Of a DNA stretch of 64,000 nucleotides, positions 1-8,315 are shown one piece after another. Each line of letters opens with the position of its first letter. The first letter of the stretch is position 1. A program made the translations under genes and the position numbers. The notes below the pieces were generated by a model. It did no database searches and was not told where the DNA came from. It worked only from the letters and a program-made list of their open reading frames with translations. This DNA comes from Microbacterium sp. LWO13-1.2 (GTDB lineage Bacteria; Actinomycetota; Actinomycetes; Actinomycetales; Microbacteriaceae), in the NCBI RefSeq assembly GCF_038397725.1, contig NZ_CP151634.1:1860001-1924000 (forward strand), written 5' to 3'.

Positions 1-1382
1 GCCTTGCGACCGAGTGGGAATCGAACGAAGACGGCACGGTGTGGACCTTCACGCTGCGCGACGACGTCACCTTCCATGATGGCGAGCAGTTGACGGCGGA
101 TGCCGTACAGGCGAGCTTCGACCGGTTCATCGCCGACGGCAGCACTTTGAGCGCACCACGCTGGTACGCATCCTCGCGGGCGATCGACGATCTCACGTGG
201 GAGCTCACCCTCACGCAGCCGACCGCGAACATCCTGCAGCAGCTCTCGAACCCCGACTACCCGATCTTCTCGCTCGCGTCACTCGAGAAGTACGACGACG
301 GCGACCGCTGCGCCGACCCGCTTGCGCTCGTCGGAACGGGCCCGTTCGTGCCGGTCGAATACGACCAAGGCGCGAAGCTCATCTTCGAGCGCAACGACGA
401 CTACGAGTGGGGTCCCGAGTTCGCCGAGCACACGGGCCCTGCCTACCTCGAGGAGGTCGAGATCCAGTTCGTCCCCGAGGCGCAGGTCCGCATCGGTGCG
501 CTCACCAGCGGCTCTGCGGATGCGATCTCCAGCCTGCCTCCGCTGAACGCCGATGCCGTCGAGGAAGCAGGGTTCGCCCTCGCGAGCGCCCCCGCAACCG
601 GAGTCCCGTTCGTCGCGCCTTTGAACACGACGGACGGCCCGACAGCGGACGTGCGGGTGCGAGAAGCGCTGCGCACGGCCGTCGACTGGGATGCACTCGT
701 CGAGACGATCTACAAGGGGCGATACGACCGCGCATGGACGCCTCTGGCGCCGACGACGGCACCAGAGGGCGCCTACAACGCGGAGATCGAGGGCAGCTAC
801 GAGTTCGACTCGGACGCGGCCACTGCGCTTCTGGCGGAGGCCGGATACACCGAGACCGACAGCGACGGCTACCTGACCAAGGGCGGCGAGCGTCTGGTGC
901 TGCGCTGGATCAGCGACGCGAGCGACATTCGCGATCAGCGCGACGTGGTCGCTGAGGCAGTCCAGGCGCAGGCCCGTGAATCCGGTATCGAGATCACCAT
1001 CGAGCAACTCGACACGTCGGCATACCTCGAGCGGGTCGCGGCGAGCGACTATGAGATCGTCGCGGAATCGTGGGGGCAGTCTGATGCTGCGGTGTTCGGA
1101 TCCGCGACCAACCCGAAGGGCATCGCCCCGAACGGGATCAACTACTCCCGCTACGGCGACGACGACCTCGCCGCGTGGGTGCCCGAAGCGGCTTCGTCCG
1201 CTGATCCGGAACGTCGCGCCGAGCTGTATCGCCTCATCCAGCAGCGGGTGAACGAACAGGTGTCGATCATCCCGATCTACATCCAGTCGTTCCTGGTCGC
1301 ATCGAAGGACTCGGTGTCGGGAATCGCGTTCGATCCGGTCGGATACCCGACTGCGTTCTACGACGTGCAGATCGCCGATTGA
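1..1382 (+). CDS. ABC transporter substrate-binding protein, peptide type (5' end cut by window)
   Basis: Extracellular solute-binding protein of family 5 (SBP_bac_5, DppA/OppA-like), which captures peptides or similar solutes for the permeases that follow. The reading frame is open from base 3 to the stop at 1380-1382; the signal peptide and N-terminal lobe lie upstream of the window, so about 459 residues are visible. The segment around TFTLRDDVTFHDGEQLTADA is the characteristic family-5 block. The first in-frame start-like codon (GTG at 39) falls inside this conserved block and is not the real start. A strong hairpin (1388-1421) separates it from the permeases. Family 5 proteins also carry nickel, opines and other small molecules, so the substrate is open. 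Confidence 0.93.
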   Translation, partial: LATEWESNEDGTVWTFTLRDDVTFHDGEQLTADAVQASFDRFIADGSTLSAPRWYASSRAIDDLTWELTLTQPTANILQQLSNPDYPIFSLASLEKYDDGDRCADPLALVGTGPFVPVEYDQGAKLIFERNDDYEWGPEFAEHTGPAYLEEVEIQFVPEAQVRIGALTSGSADAISSLPPLNADAVEEAGFALASAPATGVPFVAPLNTTDGPTADVRVREALRTAVDWDALVETIYKGRYDRAWTPLAPTTAPEGAYNAEIEGSYEFDSDAATALLAEAGYTETDSDGYLTKGGERLVLRWISDASDIRDQRDVVAEAVQAQARESGIEITIEQLDTSAYLERVAASDYEIVAESWGQSDAAVFGSATNPKGIAPNGINYSRYGDDDLAAWVPEAASSADPERRAELYRLIQQRVNEQVSIIPIYIQSFLVASKDSVSGIAFDPVGYPTAFYDVQIAD

Positions 1383-1387
1383 CACCC

Positions 1388-1421
1388 GTGCGGGCGGGGG
1401 CTGCCATCGCCCCGCCCGCAC
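1388..1421 (+). terminator. Perfect 12-bp stem-loop between binding protein and permease genes
   Basis: GTGCGGGCGGGG (1388-1399) and CCCCGCCCGCAC (1410-1421) pair without mismatch around a 10-nt loop. No long U-tract follows, only TCACTTTCC. In this position, directly after the binding-protein stop, such hairpins commonly act as partial terminators or as 3' stabilisers that give more binding protein than permease; that role is inferred. Confidence 0.65.
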
Positions 1422-1451
1422 TCACTTTCCACCGACGAAGGGCCAGGGCAC

Positions 1452-2474
1452 ATGTCTGACACTCTGATCGAGGTGCGTCCGGTGGACGACGCCACCCCGT
1501 CGCCCGCCCGTCGGCCGAGTGCCGTCGTCGCGCTCCGATTCGCTCGCGCACGAGCGATCGACATCGCGCTGGTCATGGTCGCGGCAGCAACGCTCTCCTT
1601 CCTCACTCTTCAGATGATGCCGGGCAACCCGGTGGACACCCTCCTTCGCGGCACGTTCGAGATCACCCCCGAGATGCGTCGGGATGTCGCCGTCGCCTAC
1701 GGGCTCGACCAGCCCGTGTGGCTGCAGTACATCCGCTACCTCGGTGGGCTGCTCGTCGGCGATCTCGGCGTCAGCTACCAGCAGCGCGCATCGGTCAACG
1801 AGATCATCGGCACGGCGCTGCCGCCGACGGCGGCGCTCACCGCATTCGCGATGGTGCTGGCGATCGGCTTCGCCCTCGTCGGTGCACTGGTCTCGGCCGG
1901 CCGTGGACGCGGAGCGCGTTTCCTGGCCCAGGGCATCGAGCTCGTCGCCATCGCCGTGCCCTCGTTCTGGATCGGACTCATCCTGCTGAGCGTCTTCGCC
2001 TTCGCGATTCCCCTGTTCCCGTCGACCGGAGCGGACGGCTTCGGCTCGCTCGTGCTACCCGCGGTCACCCTGGCGCTGCCCCTCGCCGGCGTCTTGGGGC
2101 AGATCCTGCGAGAGCGCCTCGACGAGACCCTGGAACAGCCGCACGCGCTCACAGCCCGTACCCGCGGAGCGAGCGCCGCACGGGTGCGGGTCCGGCACGG
2201 GCTTCGACACTCGGTGATCCCGGCACTCACCGTCTCCGGTGCGATCGTCGGGTCGCTCCTGGTGGGCACCACCGTCATCGAGACGCTCTTCTCCAGGCCG
2301 GGGATCGGCCGAGTGCTGCTCAACGCCGTGATGTCGAAGGATGCTCCGGTGATCATGGGGGTCGTGATCTTCTCGGCGATCGTATTCGTGGTCGTGAACA
2401 CCGTCGTCGATCTGCTCGCGCTGATCGTCGATCCCCGCACTCGTACCCAGAAGGGGCTGGTGGGAGCATGGTGA
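1452..2474 (+). CDS. ABC transporter permease, DppB-like
   Basis: Inner-membrane permease (BPD_transp_1) of a dipeptide-type importer, 340 aa. About 35 cytoplasmic residues precede the first membrane helix, followed by a long external loop with the family-typical PGNPVD and GLDQPVWLQY segments, then several helices and the EAA-type cytoplasmic loop near TRGASAARVRVRHGLRHS that docks the ATPase. The ATG at 1452 lies about 10 nt after GAAGGG. The stop overlaps the next permease start by 7 nt, so the two subunits are translationally coupled and presumably form the heterodimeric channel. Confidence 0.93.
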   Translation: MSDTLIEVRPVDDATPSPARRPSAVVALRFARARAIDIALVMVAAATLSFLTLQMMPGNPVDTLLRGTFEITPEMRRDVAVAYGLDQPVWLQYIRYLGGLLVGDLGVSYQQRASVNEIIGTALPPTAALTAFAMVLAIGFALVGALVSAGRGRGARFLAQGIELVAIAVPSFWIGLILLSVFAFAIPLFPSTGADGFGSLVLPAVTLALPLAGVLGQILRERLDETLEQPHALTARTRGASAARVRVRHGLRHSVIPALTVSGAIVGSLLVGTTVIETLFSRPGIGRVLLNAVMSKDAPVIMGVVIFSAIVFVVVNTVVDLLALIVDPRTRTQKGLVGAW

Positions 2475-3334
2475 CTCTCGACGTGCCGCTGCCCCGCGCG
2501 CAGGCGCGACTCCTGCGTACGGATGTTCCGGTCGGCATGGTCCTCGCCGCAGGCATCCTGATCCTGCTGATCGTGATGGCGATCACTCCTGCCCTGTTCA
2601 CCGACACCGACCCGCTGCGGACCGACCCGCTGGCGGCATTCCAGCCCCCGGGCGCCGCGCACCCGTTCGGCACCGACCAGCTCGGGCGCGATCAGTTCGC
2701 CCGCGTGATCCACGGAGCGCGACTGAGTCTCGGGATGGGATTCGGGGCCACCGTCATCGGGCTGATCGCCGGGCTCGCCCTCGGACTGCTCGCCGGTCTC
2801 TCGCGGGGTTGGGGCGACCGCGTGCTCTCCCGACTCATCGACGTCCTCTACGCCTTCCCCGAGATGCTCCTCGCGATCATCGCGGTTGCGGTGCTGGGCA
2901 CCGGATTCTCGACGCTGCTGATCGCGATCGGCATCGGATCCATTCCCAGCTACGCACGGGTCCTGCGGTCGCAGGTGCTCCAGGTGCGCTCATCCGGCTA
3001 CGCCGAGTCGGCTGTCACGCTCGGACAGCGCCCCGCTCTGATCGCATGGCGCCACGTGCTGCCCAATTCGATCGGGCCGGTGCTCGTGCTGGCCACGATC
3101 GGCGTGGGCACTGCCATCATCTTCGGCTCCGCTCTCAGCTTCGTCGGCCTCGGCGCCCAGCCGCCGACCCCGGAATGGGGACTCATGCTCTCAGACAGTC
3201 GCAACTACCTCTCGCTCGCACCGTGGCTCGCCCTGTGGCCGGGAATCTTCCTCGCCGCGACAGTGATCTCGGTGACGGTGATCGGACGCTGGTTGCAGCG
3301 ACGATTCGTCAGCCCGTTGGGAGGTCGGCGATGA
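2468..3334 (+). CDS. ABC transporter permease, DppC-like
   Basis: Second permease of the dipeptide-type importer, 288 aa. It starts at ATG 2468 (MVTLDVPLPRAQ), overlapping the DppB-like stop by 7 nt. The frame is open far upstream of this point, but that part is a shadow of the preceding permease gene. Visible are one N-terminal membrane helix, the family-typical HPFGTDQLGRDQFARV segment after it (about residues 58-80), five further helices and the EAA loop around LGQRPALIAWRHVLPNS. The stop overlaps the ATPase start in ATGA. Confidence 0.93.
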   Translation: MVTLDVPLPRAQARLLRTDVPVGMVLAAGILILLIVMAITPALFTDTDPLRTDPLAAFQPPGAAHPFGTDQLGRDQFARVIHGARLSLGMGFGATVIGLIAGLALGLLAGLSRGWGDRVLSRLIDVLYAFPEMLLAIIAVAVLGTGFSTLLIAIGIGSIPSYARVLRSQVLQVRSSGYAESAVTLGQRPALIAWRHVLPNSIGPVLVLATIGVGTAIIFGSALSFVGLGAQPPTPEWGLMLSDSRNYLSLAPWLALWPGIFLAATVISVTVIGRWLQRRFVSPLGGRR

Positions 3335-5064
3335 CCGACGTCCTCAGCCGGCCGGTGCTCCCGTTATCGGACGCCGATGCGCAGCCGGTCGCCCAGGGAA
3401 CGCCTCTGCTCAGCGTCCGCGACCTCACGGTCACCTTCCACGGCGGTCGGGTGCCGGTCCGTGCCGTGCGCGGAGTGTCCTTCGACATCCGCGCCGGCGA
3501 GTCCGTCGCCATCGTCGGGGAGTCAGGGTCGGGCAAGAGTGTCACCGCGCGGGCGCTGCTCGGCGTCGCCGGAGCCGGCGCCGCCGTGAACGCCGAGCGG
3601 CTGAGCTGGGCGGATGCCGATCTCCGCCGTTTCACCGAACGCCAGTGGCGCGGCATCCGGGGTCGACGAATCGGACTGGTGCTCCAGGACGCGCTGAGCT
3701 CTCTCGATCCCCTTCGCCGGATCGGGGCGGAGGTCGCTGAACCGCTGGCGGTGCACCGTCTCCTCACGCGAGGGCAGCACAGGTTCCGGGTCCGCGAGTT
3801 GCTGACCAGCGTCGGCATCCCCCGTCCGGATGTCCGCGCTCGCCAGTACCCGCACGAGCTCTCCGGAGGATTGCGTCAGCGGGCGCTCATCGCATCGGCG
3901 CTCGCGGGCGCACCGGAGCTCATCGTCGCCGACGAACCGACCACCGCCCTGGATGTGACCGTCCAGGCGCAGATCCTCGACCTGCTCGCCGACCTCAGAT
4001 CCCGAGGCACCGCTCTTCTGGTCATCAGCCACGATCTCGCCGTCGTCGCCCAGATCGCCGACCGTGTTCTGGTGATGCGCGACGGAGTCGTGGTCGAAGA
4101 GGGGCCGACGAGGAGGGTGCTGACCGCGCCTCGTCACGAGTACACGCGACAGCTGCTCGATGCGGTCCCTGGGTCGGGCTCGCGCGGGCGACGGCTGTCC
4201 GACGATCGCGAGCGGGTGGGACAGGACGACGCCACTCCCGCCGTCGTGGGCTCGGCGCCCGTCGTCGTGCGTGCCGACCGCCTTCGCAAGACGTATCGTG
4301 CGCCGGGAGGAGAGGACACGGTCGCCCTCGAGGAGGTGTCGTTCGCGCTTCATCGGTCGGAGATCGTCGGCATCGTCGGGGAGTCGGGGTCGGGAAAGTC
4401 GACGGCAGCCCGCGTCGTCCTGGGCCTGGCAGAGCCGGACTCCGGCTCCGTGGAATTCCTCGGCGAGGCGTGGTCCGGAATCCCCGAGCAGAAGCGGCGG
4501 ATGCGGCGACCTCGCATTCAGCACATCTCGCAGGATCCGCTGGGCTCGTTCGATCCCAGACAGCGCGTGGGCGCGATCATCGCCGAGGCGCTCGCCCGTG
4601 TCGGCGTCCCCCGTGCGGAGCGCCCTGACGAAGTCGGACGACTGCTGGAATCCGTCGGCCTGACGGCGGATGTGACAGGGCGTCGACCGTCATCGCTCTC
4701 CGGCGGCCAGCGACAGCGGGTCGCGATCGCGCGTGCCCTCGCGACCCGGCCAGAGGTGATCGTCTGCGATGAGGCGGTATCCGCGCTCGATGTATCGGTT
4801 CAGGCGCAGGTCCTCGACCTGCTCGTCGAGCTCCGCGACCGCACCGGCGTGGCGCTGCTGTTCATCTCCCACGACCTCGGCGTCATCCATCACATCGCCG
4901 ATCGCGTCCTCGTCATGAAGGACGGGCGCGTGGTCGAACAGGGCGACGTCCACGAGGTCTTCACCGCACCGCGGCATCCGTACACCCAGCAGCTTCTCGC
5001 ATCTCTTCCCACCCTCCCGCCGCGGGAGGCCACCCCCGAAAGGATCCTCGATGCCCAGGATTGA
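3331..5064 (+). CDS. Fused double ATP-binding protein of dipeptide-type ABC importer (DppD-DppF fusion)
   Basis: 577-aa cytoplasmic ATPase with two complete nucleotide-binding domains in one chain, so one polypeptide does the work of separate DppD and DppF. Each half has Walker A (GESGSGKS), an ABC signature (ELSGGLRQRA, then SLSGGQRQRV) and Walker B (VADEPTTALD, then VCDEAVSALD), and each ends in the oligopeptide-type C-terminal extension (TAPRHEYTRQLL, TAPRHPYTQQLL). The ATG at 3331 overlaps the preceding stop (ATGA) behind GGGAGG. The end overlaps the next gene by 14 nt, tying the flavin monooxygenases to the same mRNA. Confidence 0.95.
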   Translation: MTDVLSRPVLPLSDADAQPVAQGTPLLSVRDLTVTFHGGRVPVRAVRGVSFDIRAGESVAIVGESGSGKSVTARALLGVAGAGAAVNAERLSWADADLRRFTERQWRGIRGRRIGLVLQDALSSLDPLRRIGAEVAEPLAVHRLLTRGQHRFRVRELLTSVGIPRPDVRARQYPHELSGGLRQRALIASALAGAPELIVADEPTTALDVTVQAQILDLLADLRSRGTALLVISHDLAVVAQIADRVLVMRDGVVVEEGPTRRVLTAPRHEYTRQLLDAVPGSGSRGRRLSDDRERVGQDDATPAVVGSAPVVVRADRLRKTYRAPGGEDTVALEEVSFALHRSEIVGIVGESGSGKSTAARVVLGLAEPDSGSVEFLGEAWSGIPEQKRRMRRPRIQHISQDPLGSFDPRQRVGAIIAEALARVGVPRAERPDEVGRLLESVGLTADVTGRRPSSLSGGQRQRVAIARALATRPEVIVCDEAVSALDVSVQAQVLDLLVELRDRTGVALLFISHDLGVIHHIADRVLVMKDGRVVEQGDVHEVFTAPRHPYTQQLLASLPTLPPREATPERILDAQD

Positions 5065-6073
5065 TCTCTTCTACTACGGCGACACCTCACCAGGGCAATC
5101 GGCTGCCGAACTGTACCGCGACATCGAGGAGCAGGTCGTGCTCGGCGACCAGCTCGGATACAACGGCGTGTGGGTGACGGAGCACCATCTCGACATGCGC
5201 GGCGAGATCCCTGATCCGCTCTTGCTGCTCGCCCGTCTCAGCGGCGTCACCAGCCGGATCAGGCTCGGCACCTCGATCGTGTGCGCGCCGTTCTATCATC
5301 CGATCCGGCTCGCCGAGTCGGCGCTGCTGCTCGACGCGCTCTCCGGTGGGCGCCTCGACCTCGGTGTGGGCTCCGGGGTGGGCGACGACCGATTCCTCTC
5401 GGTGTGGGGGGTGACTCGGGCGGAGTCCTCGGCACGTGCTGCGGAAGTCTTCGAGATCCTCCGACAGGCGATCGACATCGGCGCGGTGAACTTCCACGGC
5501 GAGTTCTACGACTTCACCGACGTGATCGTCTCTCCGCCGGCCGGCAGGAGCGCGCGTGATCTCATCTGGGCCGCCGCGGGACGCAATGCGATCCCGCTCG
5601 CGGAGAAGCACGGGTACCGTCTGATGATTCCGCGGCCGCTTCCCCTTGAGGAGCGCCTGCGCATCAACCGCGACTATCGGGCCGTGACAGGGGAGTCCGG
5701 CGAGGTGATCCACCTCCGCAGCGGCCTGGTCGCCGCGACTCGTGAGCAGGCCCGGCGCGATTCCGTGGAGTTCCTCCGCGAATACGCGCGTATCTATCTC
5801 AAGGTCGATTGGCGCGGCGGACCGGACAGCGCGCAGTTCGACGAGATCGCCGAACAGCTCAGCTTCGCGATCGGCACCGCGGGAGATGTCGCGGAGAAGA
5901 TCTGGGACTGGACGGCGCAGTTCGACGGCACCGAACAGACCGCGATCCAGTTCCAGGGGCCCGGCGTCTCACACGCCAATGTCCTCAAGGCCATCGAGCT
6001 CTTCGCCGATGAGCTCCCCGGGCTGCAGGCGGTCAGCTCTGCACCCACCGTCGACCTGGCCGCATCGGCCTAG
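5051..6073 (+). CDS. LLM class (luciferase-like) flavin-dependent oxidoreductase
   Basis: 340-aa TIM-barrel flavoprotein of the bacterial luciferase-like superfamily; members use reduced FMN or F420 to oxygenate or reduce small molecules such as sulfonates, nitrilotriacetate-type chelators and ketones. The hallmark RIRLGTSIV ... HPIRLAESALLLDALSGGRL block is at about residues 72-102, and the C-terminal part has the family GTAGDVAEKI segment. The ATG at 5051 lies 14 nt inside the ATPase gene, so it is transcribed and probably translated with the importer. The imported solute is therefore a likely source of its substrate. The exact substrate cannot be read from the sequence. Confidence 0.9.
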   Translation: MPRIDLFYYGDTSPGQSAAELYRDIEEQVVLGDQLGYNGVWVTEHHLDMRGEIPDPLLLLARLSGVTSRIRLGTSIVCAPFYHPIRLAESALLLDALSGGRLDLGVGSGVGDDRFLSVWGVTRAESSARAAEVFEILRQAIDIGAVNFHGEFYDFTDVIVSPPAGRSARDLIWAAAGRNAIPLAEKHGYRLMIPRPLPLEERLRINRDYRAVTGESGEVIHLRSGLVAATREQARRDSVEFLREYARIYLKVDWRGGPDSAQFDEIAEQLSFAIGTAGDVAEKIWDWTAQFDGTEQTAIQFQGPGVSHANVLKAIELFADELPGLQAVSSAPTVDLAASA

Positions 6074-6084
6074 AAGGATCCGTC

Positions 6085-7218
6085 ATGACTCAAGAACTTC
6101 CCCGCACCCATCTGCCGGTGCAGCCCGCCGCGGATCGTCATCTGAGACTCGGGTTCATCACTCACCTCGACCACACCGACGATCTCGAACGGGTGTACGC
6201 GGAGAATCTCCGGTTCATCCAGGAGCTCGAGAAGCTCGGGTACGACAGCGCGTGGGTCGCGACGCGCCACTTCCACTCCGGATGGGCGAACCTTCCCAGC
6301 CCGTTCGCGTTCTACGGGGCCGCGGCCGCATTGACCTCCACGATCACACTCGGCACCGCTGTGGTCCCGATCATCGTCGACGACCCGGTGCGCCTCGCGG
6401 AGGAGGTCTCGGTGCTCGATCACCTGTCGGGAGGTCGTCTGCAGCTCGGCCTCGGGAAGGGTGTTCCCTCGACGGGATATCACGTCTTCGCGCGGTGGGG
6501 GAGTGAGCGCGAGAACGACTACCTGACCAAGGTCGAGCAGTTGCACTGGGCGCTCCGCGGGGAGCAGATTCCCGATTCTCAGGCGCGCATCCATCCGCCG
6601 AACCACGACCTGCGCGGACGGATCTACCACGGCACATCGACGTGGTCGACGATCCGACGCGCGGCGCAACTCGGTGATGGATTCATCCTGGAGCGGTTCG
6701 GGAACGGCGATGAGCGGACGCCGGAGAACCGCCCGGTGTTCCTGAAGCGCCAGGCCGACTCCATCCTCGAGTACCGATCGGAGTTCACGCGCTCGTGGGG
6801 GACGGAACGCACGCCCCATGTGGTGCTGTCGCGGTCCGCGTGGCCGGCGGACACGACAGCCCAGGCGCTCGCGGAACTCACCGAGGCCACCCGGGAATGG
6901 AACGCGTCCGCGCGATCGGTCGGCCGGCTGCCCGAAGGTCTGAGCCCCGCCGAGGAGCTCATCTCGGACAACGTGGCCTGGGGTACGGTCGACGACCTCG
7001 TCGCCGACCTCACGGCCGATCCGTCGTTCGCGCTCTCGGACGAACTCGTCCTCGGGCTGCATCCCGGGCGGTACACGATCCCGGTCGCCATTGAAAAGGC
7101 TCGGACGCTCATCGAGCAGGCATACCCGCTGCTGGATGCCGAATGGCGGCGCGCTCAGAAGTCGTTGGGTGAACGCGTCGCCGAGTACGATGCCTCACGC
7201 GAATCCGTGATCGCATGA
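6085..7218 (+). CDS. Second LLM class flavin-dependent oxidoreductase
   Basis: 377-aa luciferase-like flavin-dependent enzyme, clearly different from its upstream neighbour but with the same hallmark (LGTAVVPI, then DPVRLAEEVSVLDHLSGGRL, then LGLGKGVPSTGYHVF). It starts 11 nt after the previous stop behind AGAAGGA. Two non-identical LLM enzymes in one operon with an importer could act on successive steps or form a two-subunit enzyme as in bacterial luciferase; neither is provable here. A flavin reductase gene is not seen in the operon, so reduced flavin would have to come from elsewhere. Confidence 0.9.
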   Translation: MTQELPRTHLPVQPAADRHLRLGFITHLDHTDDLERVYAENLRFIQELEKLGYDSAWVATRHFHSGWANLPSPFAFYGAAAALTSTITLGTAVVPIIVDDPVRLAEEVSVLDHLSGGRLQLGLGKGVPSTGYHVFARWGSERENDYLTKVEQLHWALRGEQIPDSQARIHPPNHDLRGRIYHGTSTWSTIRRAAQLGDGFILERFGNGDERTPENRPVFLKRQADSILEYRSEFTRSWGTERTPHVVLSRSAWPADTTAQALAELTEATREWNASARSVGRLPEGLSPAEELISDNVAWGTVDDLVADLTADPSFALSDELVLGLHPGRYTIPVAIEKARTLIEQAYPLLDAEWRRAQKSLGERVAEYDASRESVIA

Positions 7219-7243
7219 TCGCCGTCATCCGAAAGGAACCAGC

Positions 7244-7996
7244 ATGACCTCTGCCCCCGGTCGTACCGATCTCGACGCCGAACGGGAGTCCCGTTGGCGC
7301 TCTGTCTCCGGCGAGTACGGGATCGCCTCGCTGAGGCACACGCACTGGCTGGATGCCGAGCATCGTTCCTACCCCGGAGCGCCCGGCTCCTGGGCAGGTC
7401 GTGACGGGCGGGTCGTCGGCATCGTCCCGCTCGACCCGGATGCCGAGCCCGAAGAGGTGGCGCTGTCACCGGGGGAGGACGCACGGGTCGGGAAGCTCCG
7501 TCTCCGCGCGATCGACCGCGATGGCGCGCTGGCGTTGCGGGTCTTCGATCCGGACGCGCCCAGTCGATCCGAGCTGCGCGAGATCCTCTCCTTCCCCCCG
7601 AACGACGACTGGGTGGTCGACGGCGTGTTCATTCCTGCGGCATCCGGAGAGACCAGGGTCGTGCGCAGCGTGGACGGATATGAACGCGAGGAGACCGCCG
7701 TCGGAGAAATCGCTCTCGAGGTCGGCGGTGAATCCGTGCGCCTCGCCGTCTCCGGCGGCTCGACGGGGTTCAGTGCCGTCATCGCCGACGCCACCAGCGG
7801 CGACGACGCCTATCGATTCCGGTTCCTGCCGATCGGGGCGCCGGACTCCGACGGTACGGTGGTCGTCGATTTCAACCGCGCCTACCTCCCGCCCTGCGCT
7901 TTCAGCGACCAGTACGTCTGCCCCCTTCCTCCCGCGGGGAACCGGTTGCGGGTGCGGGTCGAGGCCGGCGAGCGGATCGTGGATCGGGCGGCGTAG
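7244..7996 (+). CDS. DUF1684 domain-containing protein
   Basis: 250-aa cytoplasmic protein of the DUF1684 family, function unknown. Family signatures seen are the N-terminal WRSVSGEYGIASL region, the central FDPDAPSRSELRE segment and the conserved C-terminal block (FNRAYLPPCAFSDQYVCPLP, then GNRLRVRVEAGE). Start ATG 7244 is preceded by GAAAGGA, 25 nt after the second LLM gene, so it closes this operon. Its steady company with the importer and flavoenzymes suggests a part in using the imported compound; that is inference only. Confidence 0.87.
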   Translation: MTSAPGRTDLDAERESRWRSVSGEYGIASLRHTHWLDAEHRSYPGAPGSWAGRDGRVVGIVPLDPDAEPEEVALSPGEDARVGKLRLRAIDRDGALALRVFDPDAPSRSELREILSFPPNDDWVVDGVFIPAASGETRVVRSVDGYEREETAVGEIALEVGGESVRLAVSGGSTGFSAVIADATSGDDAYRFRFLPIGAPDSDGTVVVDFNRAYLPPCAFSDQYVCPLPPAGNRLRVRVEAGERIVDRAA

Positions 7997-8255
7997 AGGA
8001 TCGACACAAAAGGAAACGCAGGCCGCGGCTCCTCCCGCGCTGCGGTCGACGCCGGCCGGGGTAGGTGAGGCAGCGAGAGCAAGTGGAAGTCCTGTTCAGG
8101 CGGCTTATCCGAGCGCGTGTGGCGATGAAATCGAGGTTCGAGCGATGCTCTGCTCGGGGCCCGGTTGAAACGCGACGTCACACGATCGTGGACTCGGCCG
8201 TGCGCGCGGATGGTCGTCCGTAGTCTGACTGCACGACAACGATCGGCAGGATTCC
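7997..8255. other. Intergenic stretch with an actinobacterial -10 box
   Basis: Between the DUF1684 gene and the next oxidoreductase no CDS, tRNA or recognisable riboswitch is seen. The only clear signal is TAGTCT at 8221-8226 in a GTAGTCTGACTG context, like the -10 boxes elsewhere in the window. It would start transcription near 8233, ahead of the small ORF at 8256. I see no convincing -35 and no U-tracted terminator after 7996. Confidence 0.45.
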
Positions 8256-8315
8256 ATGCACCCCTCGAAGCACTCCGCCCACGACGCGTGGTCACACGGC
8301 TGGTCCGCCTCGTGA
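8256..8315 (+). CDS. Possible 19-residue leader peptide ahead of the ketopantoate-reductase-like gene
   Basis: ATG at 8256, about 5 nt after AGGA, opens a 19-codon frame (MHPSKHSAHDAWSHGWSAS) whose TGA overlaps the GTG of the following oxidoreductase by 4 nt (GTGA). It holds four His, five Ser and two Trp, and lies about 25 nt after the inferred transcription start. The overlap is the same kind used between true operon genes here, so it may be a leader peptide or simply a chance frame; no family is recognisable. Confidence 0.3.
   Translation: MHPSKHSAHDAWSHGWSAS

Noticed and set aside
5087..5713. 208-codon minus-strand frame over the first luciferase-like gene
   Set aside because: Opposite a well-supported LLM gene, with no motif and His/Arg/Glu-rich shadow composition.
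7997..8255. Riboswitch ahead of the oxidoreductase gene
   Set aside because: I looked for cobalamin, TPP, SAM and glycine core sequences in the spacer and found no match or convincing multi-stem core.
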